Positions 1-10,073 of a stretch of 17,379 nucleotides of DNA are shown here, one piece after another. The translations under genes were made by a program, and so were the position numbers. This DNA comes from Diplocarpon mali (Eukaryota > Ascomycota > Leotiomycetes > Helotiales > Drepanopezizaceae). How positions within the stretch are numbered: the stretch's first letter is position 1; the number at the start of each line of letters is the position of its first letter. The stretch is from contig JAENRP010000573.1 in assembly GCA_024741835.1 (NCBI GenBank), positions 1-17,379 on the forward strand, written 5' to 3'. The notes under the pieces were generated by a model. That model was not told the origin of the DNA, ran no database searches, and saw only the letters and a program-made list of their open reading frames with translations.

Positions 1-74
1 GAGTTATACTAGATTATAAATCAATATAGGTATACGTAATGCAATACGTAATCCTTTGATTTGTAATATAGTTT

Positions 75-240
75 TAGCTAAACTTAGTACTATGAGTCAT
101 AGCTAAATATAGAGCTATGACTCATAGCTAGGATATAGAGTTCATAGCTAAATTTAGTATAGCTATGATTTCTAATCCAACTTAGCTAGTATAGCTACTC
201 CACCTTAGCTATTCCTACTTAGCTAGTATAGCTATGATTC
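75..240. repeat. Repetitive AGCTA/TAGCTATGA stretch
   Basis: Short related words recur: cttagctagtatagcta occurs exactly at 181-197 and 219-235. The segment 113-129 is a palindrome with 8-base arms (agctatga / tcatagct) around a single C, and close variants lie at 90-105 and 140-172. In the frame of element C this reads as repeats of the type SQLYQ (stops as Gln), so it may be a low-complexity protein segment rather than a separate element. It lies where the copia IN-RT linker would be expected. Confidence 0.6.
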
Positions 241-2430
241 TATATTCAACAAAGATCTGCCGATCGCCTTATAGAACTTATCTCTAAAGACTCCTTTAAA
301 GTCGTCTATAATTCCTTCTTTAATAAGGCCTTTATAAGGAATTATCACCCTTAAGCTCTAATTGCCATTTGCCTTCTTAAAGACTGGCGAAGTGGCTTCC
401 AGTTTGCTTACTTCTACCTTTGAGTTTTTAAATAAGTCTTTTAAAGAATTTGGATTTAAGTTAAGGCCTTTTATATTATTAGTTAGAGGTTATAAAGCAG
501 CGTCAGTCTATAATATAGGCTCTTTTTATATAGCGGCTTCTTCTATAGCGATTGCGTTCGGCCTTATGATAAGCTTTGATTCTTCGAAAATGCCTTCGAA
601 CTTAGCGTCCTAAGCTCCTTCTCCCTTTCTAATCAATTAGAGGGTTGTCTTAAGTTCTTAGTGCGATATAAGGTTTGCGCGCTTAGCTTTTAAACTATAA
701 AAGAGAGACTTATCGAATTTAATATTATAAATTATTATTACTTATTAAAGCATAAGAACTTAGATTTTATAAATATTAAAGGTAATATATCTAATTAAAT
801 AACCTAAGTGCCTTTATAATTCAATTTTAAAGGTTCGGCGGTCCCTCCCCGCCTCCCTTTCCTTAATTAAAGGGTATGCGCAAGCGCTATACGTATAAAT
901 GCGACTTTAATCAGGCTTTAAGCTTGCTATTATTTACTTAATAAGCAGCGGCTTATAGAATCGAAAATATTACTTAAACCAATTATAAAGAGCCTCGCTT
1001 AATAAGATCATCTTCTTCTTAGCGAGTAAAGAGATATTATAAAGGTATATAGCAGCCTTTATAACCTTTAGCTAAAGGCTTGCTAAAAGCCTGACGTAGA
1101 TCCTTATTTTAATAGAGCGTTTAATTAACTCCCTTCTTACTTGCTCTGCACTTCTATTAGGTTAGTATATATAGGTAAGAGTAAGCTTTAAATCGATTCC
1201 CTCTTCTTTTACCTATCTTTAGTACTTTATAAGAGAGTCTTCCCTTAAGGAGATTACTAAAGTGTTATTATCTTGCCTAATCTTGCAAATAGAAAGCCTA
1301 TATTAGCGTTTTACCTATGCTTTAAAGGCCTAGAGGACCTTTATAACTATATCTTTACCCTTCGATCTTAATAGGAATGTCTAAAGTATACTACTATACT
1401 CGTCCTTAATTAAAAGAACCTATAAGCAATTATTATATAAGTTATTTAAAAAGTTAAAGAGATCTTAAGAGATCTTAAAGAAGGGCTTTAAAGATCGGTT
1501 CTTAAAGGTAGTATAAAAAATAACTTACTTAGCAGATGCTATTATATATATAAGGCACTCTAGCCTTTATATTCCCTTAATCTTTACTCCTTTAGCGCAC
1601 TTAACTAGCGCTTAAAGAGCCTCTGCGCCTAGGTAGCTAGCGCAAAGGTACTACGTATATGCGTTATTATCCCGCACCCTAGTAGGCGTATAGCTAGACT
1701 AAAACCTATTATAAAGCGTTGTCTTAGCTATAAGGAATGCTATTAAGGTAAAGAAGTCATATTAAAGTATATTTAGAAGATTTAAATAGTTGATAGGCTT
1801 ATATTTAAAGAAAACGAGATTATAGCAACGCTTTAATTAAGCTTGCTTTATAGAATCTCTAATGCTCTTAAAGCGTAAAGTAAGGTCTACTTTAAAGTAT
1901 TAAAAACCCTTATTCGTAAGGAGCCTTTCTAAGATGATATTAGTAGTAAACTCCTTTATAATAGCAATATTGCGAAGCGTTATCCTTATAAGAGAGCCGT
2001 TATACTATAAAAGAGAGTCTGCTATATATCTATTACCTCTCTTAATAATTAAGAGTCTTAAGGTACCTACTTTAATATATTACTATAAGTCGCCAAAAGG
2101 CTTAAAGGTGCTTGCAATAAGTAAATCCTTTGAATTAATGATATAAGTAGCTGCGCAATTATTAAGGAGTGTACTTAAGGAAAGCAGGTGGCGTTTTAGC
2201 TTAAAGAGGTAGTAAATATTAAATGATTCTTTAAAAGCGTCAAAGGCAAAGGGATCTATTACTATAAAGACTAGTAAGGTCTCCCTTTTGCTTAAACCGT
2301 CCTCTTTAAAGGCTAAAGCCTTTCCTTTGAATTTGTTAATTGCTATTACTATAATATTATTCTCCTTAAGCTATACTTAAAGACCCTTAAACTGGTCTCC
2401 TGCGTTTAACGCCTTTTATATTCGTAGGAC
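232..2430 (-). pseudogene. Protease-integrase region of copia element C
   Basis: The protease motif reads LNNCAATYIIN; the family usually has an Asp first, so Asp-to-Asn is a likely RIP change. The pre-integrase block reads YLGAEALQALVKCAKGVKIK, matching the copia pattern GHLG...L..L. The integrase core shows KPFFKISQDLFNF around the first acidic residue, IRQDNNTLV around the second and PNRSAEQVRRELIK around the third (Glu kept). The C-terminal part contains YPLIKEREAGRDRRTFKIE and HLGYLIRYITFNIYKI, the conserved copia 'GY...' region. After it comes a Lys/Glu-rich linker ending near 232 (RDKFYKAIGRSLLNIES). Integrase would insert cDNA into the genome; here it is inactive because of about one stop every 10-15 codons. 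The antisense frames at 362-613 and 1934-2146 are shadows of it. Confidence 0.85.
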
Positions 2431-4200
2431 CTCCTCTCGTAAAAGGAGAACCTTTATATTTTCCTTACGCCTGTCTATAGTATATAATAGTTTCCGATAG
2501 TCCTAGGGCTTTTAATAGTAGTTAGTAGAGCCTTTATAAGGGCACTTAGGCTTAATTTCCCTTTTAGAGCTTATAAAGCGATTTCGGGAGCTGCTTGCTA
2601 AAGCCTGCGAAGGGGTTTCAGCATTTAAGAGAGACTTTTAAGTAGTAAAAACTGCTAGCCCTTTATTATCAATTGCTTTATTAAATTCAATGCCTACTAA
2701 GGCGCGGCTTAGCTGTATTAGGTTATGCTTATATAAGGTTCCTATCTACTTATTAGTGATTATTTCCTCCTTTAAGCGAGTCGCCTAACTCGGATTAATT
2801 TTCACTATAACTAAGTCTAAATAGTCAGTTACTCTTAATCTTCCTTTAATCTTAGGAAGACTATATTACTCTATTAGGCGGTACGCCTCTTGCTACTCCT
2901 AGATCTACTATTAAGTGTTAGTTCTCTTAGTCTTGCCTTAGCATAGTACGTCGCAGTATTAAAGCCTTATCTAAGACTGAATAGCCTTATTAGAAGGCGC
3001 AATATCATACTTTAAAATAGATACTAGGCCTTAGAGTAAGAGTTGCTAATTTACTAAATTAGCATGCGGGTCGTTAGCAGTAGTTCTAGTTATAGGAGTA
3101 TCTCTATTAGGTATTAAGGAGGAGAGCTTCTTAGCTTGGATTTAAGCTTAAGCTATTATAGAAGCTAAAAGCGTTCTATTAATAGTCTTAGAGACCTATT
3201 CTAATAGTAGTTTATAGTATTTGCGTTAAGTCTTTTAAGTTTCCTTGCATATAAGGTGCTCCTTTATTAGGATTTTATATTTATCTTTAATATCTTTATA
3301 AAAGGCCTATAGAAGAGGAGACTTTAATAGATCTCCTAAGGGAAAGCGGGCGTAAATCTATTTGAATAGAGTCGCTATATACTTTTTATATAACCTTGCG
3401 TATATTATGCAAAGGTTCGCTATTTCCAGTTCCTTAAGCTCTTATATAGAGGGAGCTTAAGGCTTAGTCTCTATAATTGACTTAAATAGGAGTCTTAGAT
3501 TAGTAAAAATAGTAATATTATAAAGCTTAGTAAAGAATATATATTTACTAAACCACTTGACCTAAGAGGCAGAGGTATTAAAGCAAGGCTCGGAGATGCT
3601 TAAAGAGTTAGATATATTAAATAGAGTTTAGTGAAAAAGGTTAGGTATATAAATGGAGTTTGCAAATAAGGTTCGATTGGAAAATGGAGATTTATTAATT
3701 GAAAATAAAGGTCCTTTAAGTTGTTATAAGTACTTGAAAAGTCGGTTAAGAGCTTAAAGGGCCCTTTAGCCGGTTGCATATAAAGAGAAAGCATATTAAA
3801 GTGCTTATAGGGCTTATAACTATAGTGCGGTCGGCTGGAGGGCCTTTATTAGGTCGCTTAGGAGGCTTATAAAAGTAGGAGAAGATGATTAATTATATTA
3901 TTATCTAGTGTATATATGGTAAGGAGACTTCGGAAAGAAAAGGGAGAGTCTATGACTTAGCAGAGTCACGTAGAGGGTCTCTAGAATAAGTGGAGACTCC
4001 GCCTATTCTGCACGACAGTTACCCGTCGCCTCTTCTTCTACCGCTGACGAATCCGTAAAGGATGATAATGATAATAAAGACAAAGATAATAATAATGCTA
4101 TAATATAAGTTTCTGTTCCTATTAGTAGAAGTTATTATACTATATTAGTATTAGTAAAAAGCACAGAGACGCCTATTATATTAAGACCTAGTTCCTTTAA
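2430..4200 (-). pseudogene. Gag region of copia element C with degenerate zinc knuckle
   Basis: This is the Gag portion of element C, about 590 codons with Gln-type stops. It is rich in Leu, Gln and Lys, for example ALQLQALQALQ and GQRALQALNRLFKYLQQLKG if stops are read as Gln. Near its end CPYKGSTNYYQKPQDYRKL fits a CCHC zinc knuckle whose second Cys, His and last Cys have become Lys, Tyr and Tyr; His-to-Tyr and Cys-to-Tyr are what CpA-type transitions give. Gag coats the RNA in the virus-like particle and the knuckle binds it. An ATG-initiated frame at 3600-3794 overlaps this region in a different phase and is a shadow. The frame is still open at 4200, so the start codon lies beyond the junction with element B. 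Confidence 0.7.
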
Positions 4201-4236
4201 TATAAGAGGGAGCAGGAATAACACCTAAGAATAGGC
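4201..4236 (-). repeat. Left LTR of element B, outer 36 bp
   Basis: This piece matches 14220-14255 apart from a few transitions (tataagagggagcaggaata against tataagaggaagtaggaata). The LTR is cut here by element A and resumes at 11575. The last five bases, taggc, are the target-site duplication of A. Confidence 0.85.
4232..4236. repeat. Target-site duplication TAGGC, left copy
   Basis: Five bases immediately before the TGTCGTGC start of element A, repeated at 11570-11574 straight after its end. Five-bp duplications are typical of Ty1/copia integrases. Confidence 0.9.
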
Positions 4237-4282
4237 TGTCGTGCTGTATTTAGAGGTGGATTCTCAGTGGTGGCAGAAGCTT
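4237..4282 (+). repeat. 46-bp terminal inverted repeat of element A, left arm
   Basis: Runs from tgtcgtgctgtatttagagg to cagaagctt. Its reverse complement forms the very end of the element, 11524-11569, with one difference in the region gtggtggcag / ctaccac. Ordinary LTR ends share only a few inverted bases. Confidence 0.85.
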
Positions 4283-4446
4283 GATAAAGGAGTCTTGTAT
4301 ACTAGATCTGGCGCTAGTTATAGCTGAGCCCAGCTGGGAGCTGCTTCTCACCTAGGGGGTGTGTTGCGCCATGAGGAGCCTCAGGCGCTGAGGCCTCTGA
4401 GGACTGGCTTATGTAATGTACCCCTGAAGTGGCCATAAAGCACTTC

Positions 4447-4453
4447 TATAAAG
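4447..4453 (+). promoter_or_regulatory. Candidate TATA box in 5' LTR of A
   Basis: TATAAAG in the context cacttctataaagggagctc, unchanged in the 3' LTR at 11482-11488. Position about 88 bases before the LTR end suits an LTR promoter; the transcription start is not known. Confidence 0.5.
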
Positions 4454-4534
4454 GGAGCTCAGATATACAGTTAGAGTAGAATTTTTATAAGCTTCTGCTA
4501 CTACTAAGAATCCACCTTTAAATATAGTACGATA

Positions 4535-4554
4535 GTTATTAGCACTATTTGCGA
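4535..4554 (+). promoter_or_regulatory. Candidate primer-binding site and leader of A
   Basis: Begins right after the 5' LTR with gttattagcac. This resembles the complement of the anticodon-loop part of initiator tRNA-Met (ggttatgagccc), which copia-type elements use as a half-tRNA primer, but two or three bases differ and RIP may explain only some. The leader up to about 4600 holds nothing else I recognise. Confidence 0.35.
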
Positions 4555-4599
4555 CTCTTAAGAGCAAACGATTAAAAATCTACTATATTTAGAGACTTC

Positions 4600-7500
4600 T
4601 TAAAGAGGTTTCACTACTATTTTCATCTATTCTCCCTTACCTATACGCGTTGTATAACCTGACTCGACGTTCTAACGCTCTTAGCCAACCAATAGAACCT
4701 ATACTCCCTACTATCCTAGTCAATATAAGCGAATACTAGTAAAAAGAAGCTCAGAAGCTTAGCTCTAGTGGAGTTATACTCTAAGATAGGAAGTCATAGC
4801 GGATTTGGTACGCCAAGCTAGAGTTTCAGGCCGAATTTCTACGGCTCTAGAAGCATATAGAGAAGCTAAGACAGGTTAATAACCTTAAACTATATACTAT
4901 AGAGACGGGAAATCAAGCTCCGCTTTATAAGAACGAAGCTTTATATCTGCTGGATTTAGAAATAGAACTACTATAGCTTGAAAAAATAGTAGAAGGATAG
5001 GACTAGAGAATATTGCAAAGCTACCGCGAGTTATACTAATAGTAGGAAGCTACTAATTAACAAACGCTAGCTTTAGCACTACCTGCGAAGATAATAGCTA
5101 AAGATGTAAAGCTAGAGTACAAAATGGTAGTAACGCAATATAATCTTATAATAGAAATATAGAAAAGGAATAAGAGCTCTTATACTTAGTTATACTATTG
5201 GATTACTAAGATAGTATACCCTACGTTGCTTTAAGTAGTATAATATGATTATAAGGAAGCGGGGAAACTATTAATTCAATAGATCGTAGAGCACTTGCGC
5301 AGGGAACTAGCCCCCTTTGAGGTTAATATAATAGAATCAATTTAGGAAGATTATAATAATACGCTCTTTGAAATAAGGAGCAGTAAAGTGGACCTAAAGA
5401 CCTGGCTTGCTAGCTTTAGGGAGATCTACTAGGAAGCTCGAACTTATAAAATCCCAGAGGTTTAAGGCTCCTTTGCAATTATAAAGTTTCTATAGTTAGT
5501 TTACTACTAGGCTTTTACTTGGTCTTAGCAGACCTAGGCAGAGCTTATTAAAGATAATAAGCTAAGTCTAGAGTATAGAAAAGATATAGTCTACTATATC
5601 AATTGGTTTTTAAGCTTAATAGAGCGAAGCCTTATAAGCTCCTTATTAAAGGCAACCCTTAGAGTATACGCCTCGCTTAGAGGAGTAGGCGATTATACTA
5701 ATCTAAGAGCGTTAAGTAAAGGTAAGGTAAAAAAGACTTTTAAAGGAAGCGTTAAAAAGTGCCCTTGCCCTTAGGTTAAAAATCACTTCTGGAACCTAAA
5801 GGAGTGTAATAGGCTGAAATACGCCTTAACTAGCGCTAAGGAAGGTACGCTTCGAAACCTTCTTAGCTATAATAAGATTAAAAGAATATATGAAAACCTT
5901 ACTTCCTTAAAATAGAAAGAGCTCTAAGCTAAGCTCTCCTATATTAAACACGCTCTTATAAATCAATTTAAGGAAAGAATATCTATTAAAGCTTTAGGAA
6001 GCGGCAAATCCAAGATTATAACTGCCCTCTTAGATCTAATTCTCTTTAAAGACTTTACCTTAGGAATATACTCTACCCTTAGAGCTCCTTACGCTCTCTC
6101 GAATATAACCCTATTCGATAACTGCGCTGCGACGCACCTTATTAATCGAGAGGAGCTTCTAGTTCTTAAATTATTAAAAATCGCATATTCCTAGGACTAT
6201 ATAAAGGCAAGGAGCTTGAGTCTGCTAATAAGGGGGAGGGGTATATATTTGATAAAAAGGGTTCTTGCTAATAGAAGAGACTTAGAGCTTAGGAATATAG
6301 CGCTTATAGATAGGTTTAATATTAATATTATCTTAGAGCCTCTTTTAAAGAAGGCTAGGGTATAGTATATAAGCCTAGACGCGATACTCTAAAGGGATAT
6401 AGTAGATAATAATATAGTTATAAAGTAGCTAAAGCGTAGGTCGAATATTATAGTATTTAAATATAAGCCTATTAACTTTTATAACGCTCTTAACTCGCTA
6501 TACTATACTTAACTAACCTACCTAGCCTTTCCTACTTTATAACGGCATCTGCGAAGCTAATATAAACCCTTAAGGAGTAGCGTATTCCTAAGAGCTAAGA
6601 ACGATTCGGTAGATATTTAGCACCTTCGATTAGGCCATTTAGAAGCAAAGGCGCTTAAGAAGCTTATGCTAAACGCAAGGGGGGTAAAGATTAAAGGGAA
6701 GCTATAAATCAATTGTAAAGCTTGCGCTTAAGCAAAAGCTAAGCAAAAGCCTTTTAAAAGAGAGTCAGATTTTAAGGCTCTAAGACCGTTCTTTAAGTGC
6801 TCCTAAGACCTATTTGACTATAGCATATCAAGCCTCTTCTTAGAAAGCTGGCTTCTCCTAATTAAGGATAAGTTTAATAGGAAGTTATTTAAATATACTC
6901 TACTTTATAAGTCCCTAATGCTAGTTCTAAGAGCTCTTTAATCTTTTAAAGTATAAGTAAAGCGCTATTACTACCTCTTCTTATATATTTTAAGAAGCGA
7001 TAATAATATCTTAGTATTCCTCTTATAAGGAGTATTGAAATATAAAGAGTAGTGCGAAGCTAAAGGTATAAAGGTAGAAGTCACTCTATCCTATACTTAT
7101 AAACTAAATAGAGCTTCTAAGAGAGCAGGAGCAGAGATTATTAAAAAGGCACTTACTATACTAATCTCTGCTAACCTCTTAGAGTACCTATAGCCTAAAG
7201 CTATACTAACTATAATATACCTTTATAATATCGGCCTATTAAAGCGCAAGGGATAGAAGAGTCTAAATAAGGTGCTTTAGCTCTAGTTTAGATAATACTT
7301 TAAGTAGTATAATCCGCAGATCACTATAAAGCTTACTACTAATTTAAGACTAGAATAAGAGGGTATAAAAGCGTATAAAGCGCGCGCATACCTATTAGCA
7401 AAGGAAAGGGAAGCTCTAAAGAATAAAAGAGCTTTTAAAACTATACTATAAGAGTATATTAGATACTTAATTAGTTATTATACTATTAATATATATAAGA

Positions 7501-10073
7501 TCTAAGTGCTTAAGCTCCGAAAGGTTATAATCTCTTAAAATGTTAAGTTCAATAAGTCCAAATTCTACTTTAAGGAGTATAAAAAGGTAGCTGGCCACCT
7601 ATTCTTAATTATTAAAGAGATTATGCAAATGATTAAGGAGGAGGAGGAGGAAGCTTAAGATACTAAGATAATTGTCGAAAATGTAGAAGGAGCTTTAGAT
7701 AAGTAGCCTGCGGATAACCTAATAAGGGGTAAGCCTATTAATCTTTTATTAATAGAAGCTCTAAGCTTAGATCTATTAAGGGCTATTGTCCCTTATAAGG
7801 CTACTTATAGCATTTCTACTCTAGCTAATTAGGAGCAGCTGCTTAATAGCAAAGGGTTAGACGCTCTAAGACAACTATTAATAGTTGGAAGGAGCATCGA
7901 AAGCGATATTATAAATGCTAGTTCCGCTGGGGAGCGTAATACCAGGCCTTTAGTTACTATACAGATTAAGCAATCGCAAGGGTAAGAGCAGGCCCTTTAA
8001 TTACTAGAAGCTCTACTATAGGTAACTAGTAAAGAAGTACGCTAGCTCTTATTAGAAGCACCGATCGATCGAGAGCTACGCTAGGATATGGAAGCTCTTA
8101 AGGATAATACTGAAAGAAGGAGTTCTTTGAAACTAATAAAAGCTTAGCCTAAAGTACTTAATATAAGGGCCTTTCGAAAACGTAAGAAGCCTAATAAGGA
8201 GTAGGAAATAGTACTTATACTGCTCCGCAGGTCGAAAAGAAGAAGAGAAAGTAGGAATGCTATATATGCAATATGCGTTAAGGATCTCCTACTAGCCTTT
8301 AAAGAACTTAAAATATATTAATTAAAGTAGGTAAATAGCTTTATATCGACTTTTTAGCTAAGTTAAAAGCCTGCGAGAATTAATAGAGAAGAGTATAAAG
8401 CAGTATACTATATTATTACTATAGCAACTCAATCTAAAAGCTCTAAAGGAAACTCTACCCTTCCAATTCTACCTTAAGATAAGCTTCTTAAAGCGCTAAC
8501 TTATTAAAAAGAGCTTGCAAATCACCCTTTCGAAAAGCAATTTAAAGAGGGGGCCAGAACTAAGATTAGAAACCTAAAAGCGCGCAATTGCTAAAGAGTG
8601 ATCGATAGAAGCGAGGCTACTACAAGGCCTATACTACTAAAGTGGGTCTTTAACTATAAGCTAAACTCCTTTAAAGAGATTAGCTGCTTTAGGTTAAGAA
8701 TAGTAGTAAAGGGAGATCTTTAAGAGGAAGCTTCTATTTTCTCTACCTACGCTATAACGCTTATATTAAGATCTTTTAAGGTTATAATAGCGATAGCTAC
8801 TAAATTCGATATAGAGCTCTAATAGTTCGACGTTATTAATGCCTTTATAAATGCTAAGAGAGACCCTTAGAGCGCGCTAGTTGTTTGCTTCTTACTAGAT
8901 AGTTAGAAGTAGAAAGATAAGGTAATAGAGCTCAATCGCGCCTTATACGGCCTTCGAGACTCCTTAGCGCTCTAGTATAGGGATTTTACTAGTACTCTAA
9001 AGTCCTTAAAGCTTACCCCTCTTAGTAAGGAGCCTTGCATATTTATTAATAAGGAAAGGACTGTATTTATAGCCTTTTATATTAACAATATATAAGTAAT
9101 ATACCACTCCTTCTATATAGAAGAAGCTTAAAAGACTATAGAGGGACTGCGCAAAGTATACGAATTAATAGCTATAAGAGATGTTAAGTGGTTCTTAAGG
9201 GTAAGAGTCTCTTAAGATAGGAAGCAAGGTATAATTACTCTACTCTATAACGCTTATATTAAGAAGATGGCGAAGAGGTTCGGCCTTAATATAAGGCGTT
9301 TCCTTAGTACGCCGCTCCCCTACTTCGAACTTAAAAAGAACTACGAAACAGCTCCTTACTTAAGAATTAAAGAGTTCTAGGAAAAAGTAGGCTTTGCCTT
9401 ATATATAGCTATTATACTACGCTTAGATATAGCTTTTGCAATCGCCTAGCTATCTTATTTCTATATAAACCCAAGCTCCGAATACTTTAAAGCTATCAAT
9501 TAGATAATATGCTACCTTTTTAATATACGCTTCTTAAGAATCACTTATAGTCAATTTAGCAGATTAAATAACCTAATAGTATTATTAGATGCTTCCTTTG
9601 CAAATGATCCAAAGATAAGGCGCTCCTCCTACGGTTTTATTATATTCCTATTTAAAGGAGCAATTGTTTAAAAGGCCTCGAAGCAACCGATAGTTACTAC
9701 TTCTACTATAAAGGCTAAGCTCTTAAGAGTAGCGCATATAGCAAAGGAGATAATAGCTTTAAGAAGGTTCTTTAAGGAAATACAGCTTAAGGTAGAAGCT
9801 CTATAGTCCATATTTTACAATAATCAATAGATAATACAACTTATTATAAAAGACTCTTAAAGGATTTCTATAAAGCTCTGACATATTAATATATATAATA
9901 TATAGCTATAATAGGAATACTAAAAAGGGAGCTTTCAAATGGCCTATCTCCCTACTAAGGATATGCATACTAATAGCCTTACTAAAAACCTTCCTTAACA
10001 AAAGTTCGAGAGCTTTATTAAGCTTTTGAACCTTTAAGACGCAAGAGGTCTAGTCGAAAAGCTAGCATTTTAA
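4600..10073 (+). pseudogene. Gag-Pol polyprotein of copia element A, RIP-inactivated
   Basis: About 1820 codons in one frame ending at TAA 10071-10073. Landmarks: Gag to about 5750; zinc-knuckle-like CPCPxVKNHFWNLKEC (5760-5808); protease LFDNCAATHLIN (6111-6149); pre-integrase HLRLGHLEAKALKKLM (from 6621) followed by a C..C pair; integrase DLFDYSISSLF (about 6806), RSDNNILVF (about 6990) and AGAEIIKKALT (about 7125); RT WVFNYKL (8643), KFDIELxxFDVINAFINAK (about 8800) and YINNI (9078-9092) in place of YVDDI; RNase H LLDASFANDP (about 9580). The product would form particles, copy RNA to cDNA and integrate it. Stops fall at Gln or Trp positions. No true start ATG is left that I can defend; the upstream limit is set by where coding character fades. 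Order and motifs make the Ty1/copia assignment firm. Confidence 0.92.

Larger units (their letters stand above)
1..4200 (-). pseudogene. Copia element C: RIP-damaged Gag-protease-integrase half of a Ty1/copia polyprotein
   Basis: Read on the minus strand, one frame (codon first bases at coordinates divisible by 3) can be followed from 4200 down to about 232, and more loosely to base 3, with no detectable indel. It is interrupted by many TAA/TAG codons at places where Gln fits. In order it holds a long Gag, a degenerate zinc knuckle (about 2485-2545), the protease motif LNNCAATYIIN (about 2133-2166), the pre-integrase region (around 1680-1560), the integrase core (about 1500-1080) and the integrase C-terminal region (about 900-700). 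Known order of the family: Gag-PR-IN-RT-RH. RT and RNase H are absent; the frame runs into repetitive DNA at the left edge. At 4200 the frame stops abruptly at the LTR of element B, so the Gag N terminus and 5' LTR are not identified. A retroelement pseudogene is very likely; the subfamily is unknown. Confidence 0.85.
4237..4534 (+). repeat. 5' LTR of element A (298 bp)
   Basis: Starts TGTCGTGC and ends GCACGACA, the last triplets mutated to ACGATA here. It matches 11311-11569 from 4276 onward. It is the least RIP-affected stretch of the window in its middle part (tagctgagcccagctgggag here, tagctaagcctagctaggag in the 3' copy). Its first 46 bases are the near-perfect reverse complement of its last 46. 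Two internal palindromes stand out: cccagctggg (4329-4338) and cctcag-gcg-ctgagg (4379-4393). Confidence 0.9.

Noticed and set aside
362..613. 83-codon plus-strand ORF
   Set aside because: Lies antisense to the linker after integrase in element C, whose minus frame is continuous with protein motifs on the 3' side of the same gene.
1934..2146. 70-codon plus-strand ORF
   Set aside because: Antisense shadow of the protease region of element C.
3600..3794. 64-codon minus-strand ORF starting at ATG
   Set aside because: It is out of phase with the Gag frame of C, which runs through this stretch and continues on both sides of it.
4010..4017. GCACGACA octamer like the ends of element A, a possible LTR end of C
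   Set aside because: The Gag frame of C reads straight through it and no second LTR boundary or repeat partner was found.
4196..4200. Target-site duplication for element B
   Set aside because: Left tttaa and right ctaat (14468-14472) do not match even allowing for C/T and G/A changes.
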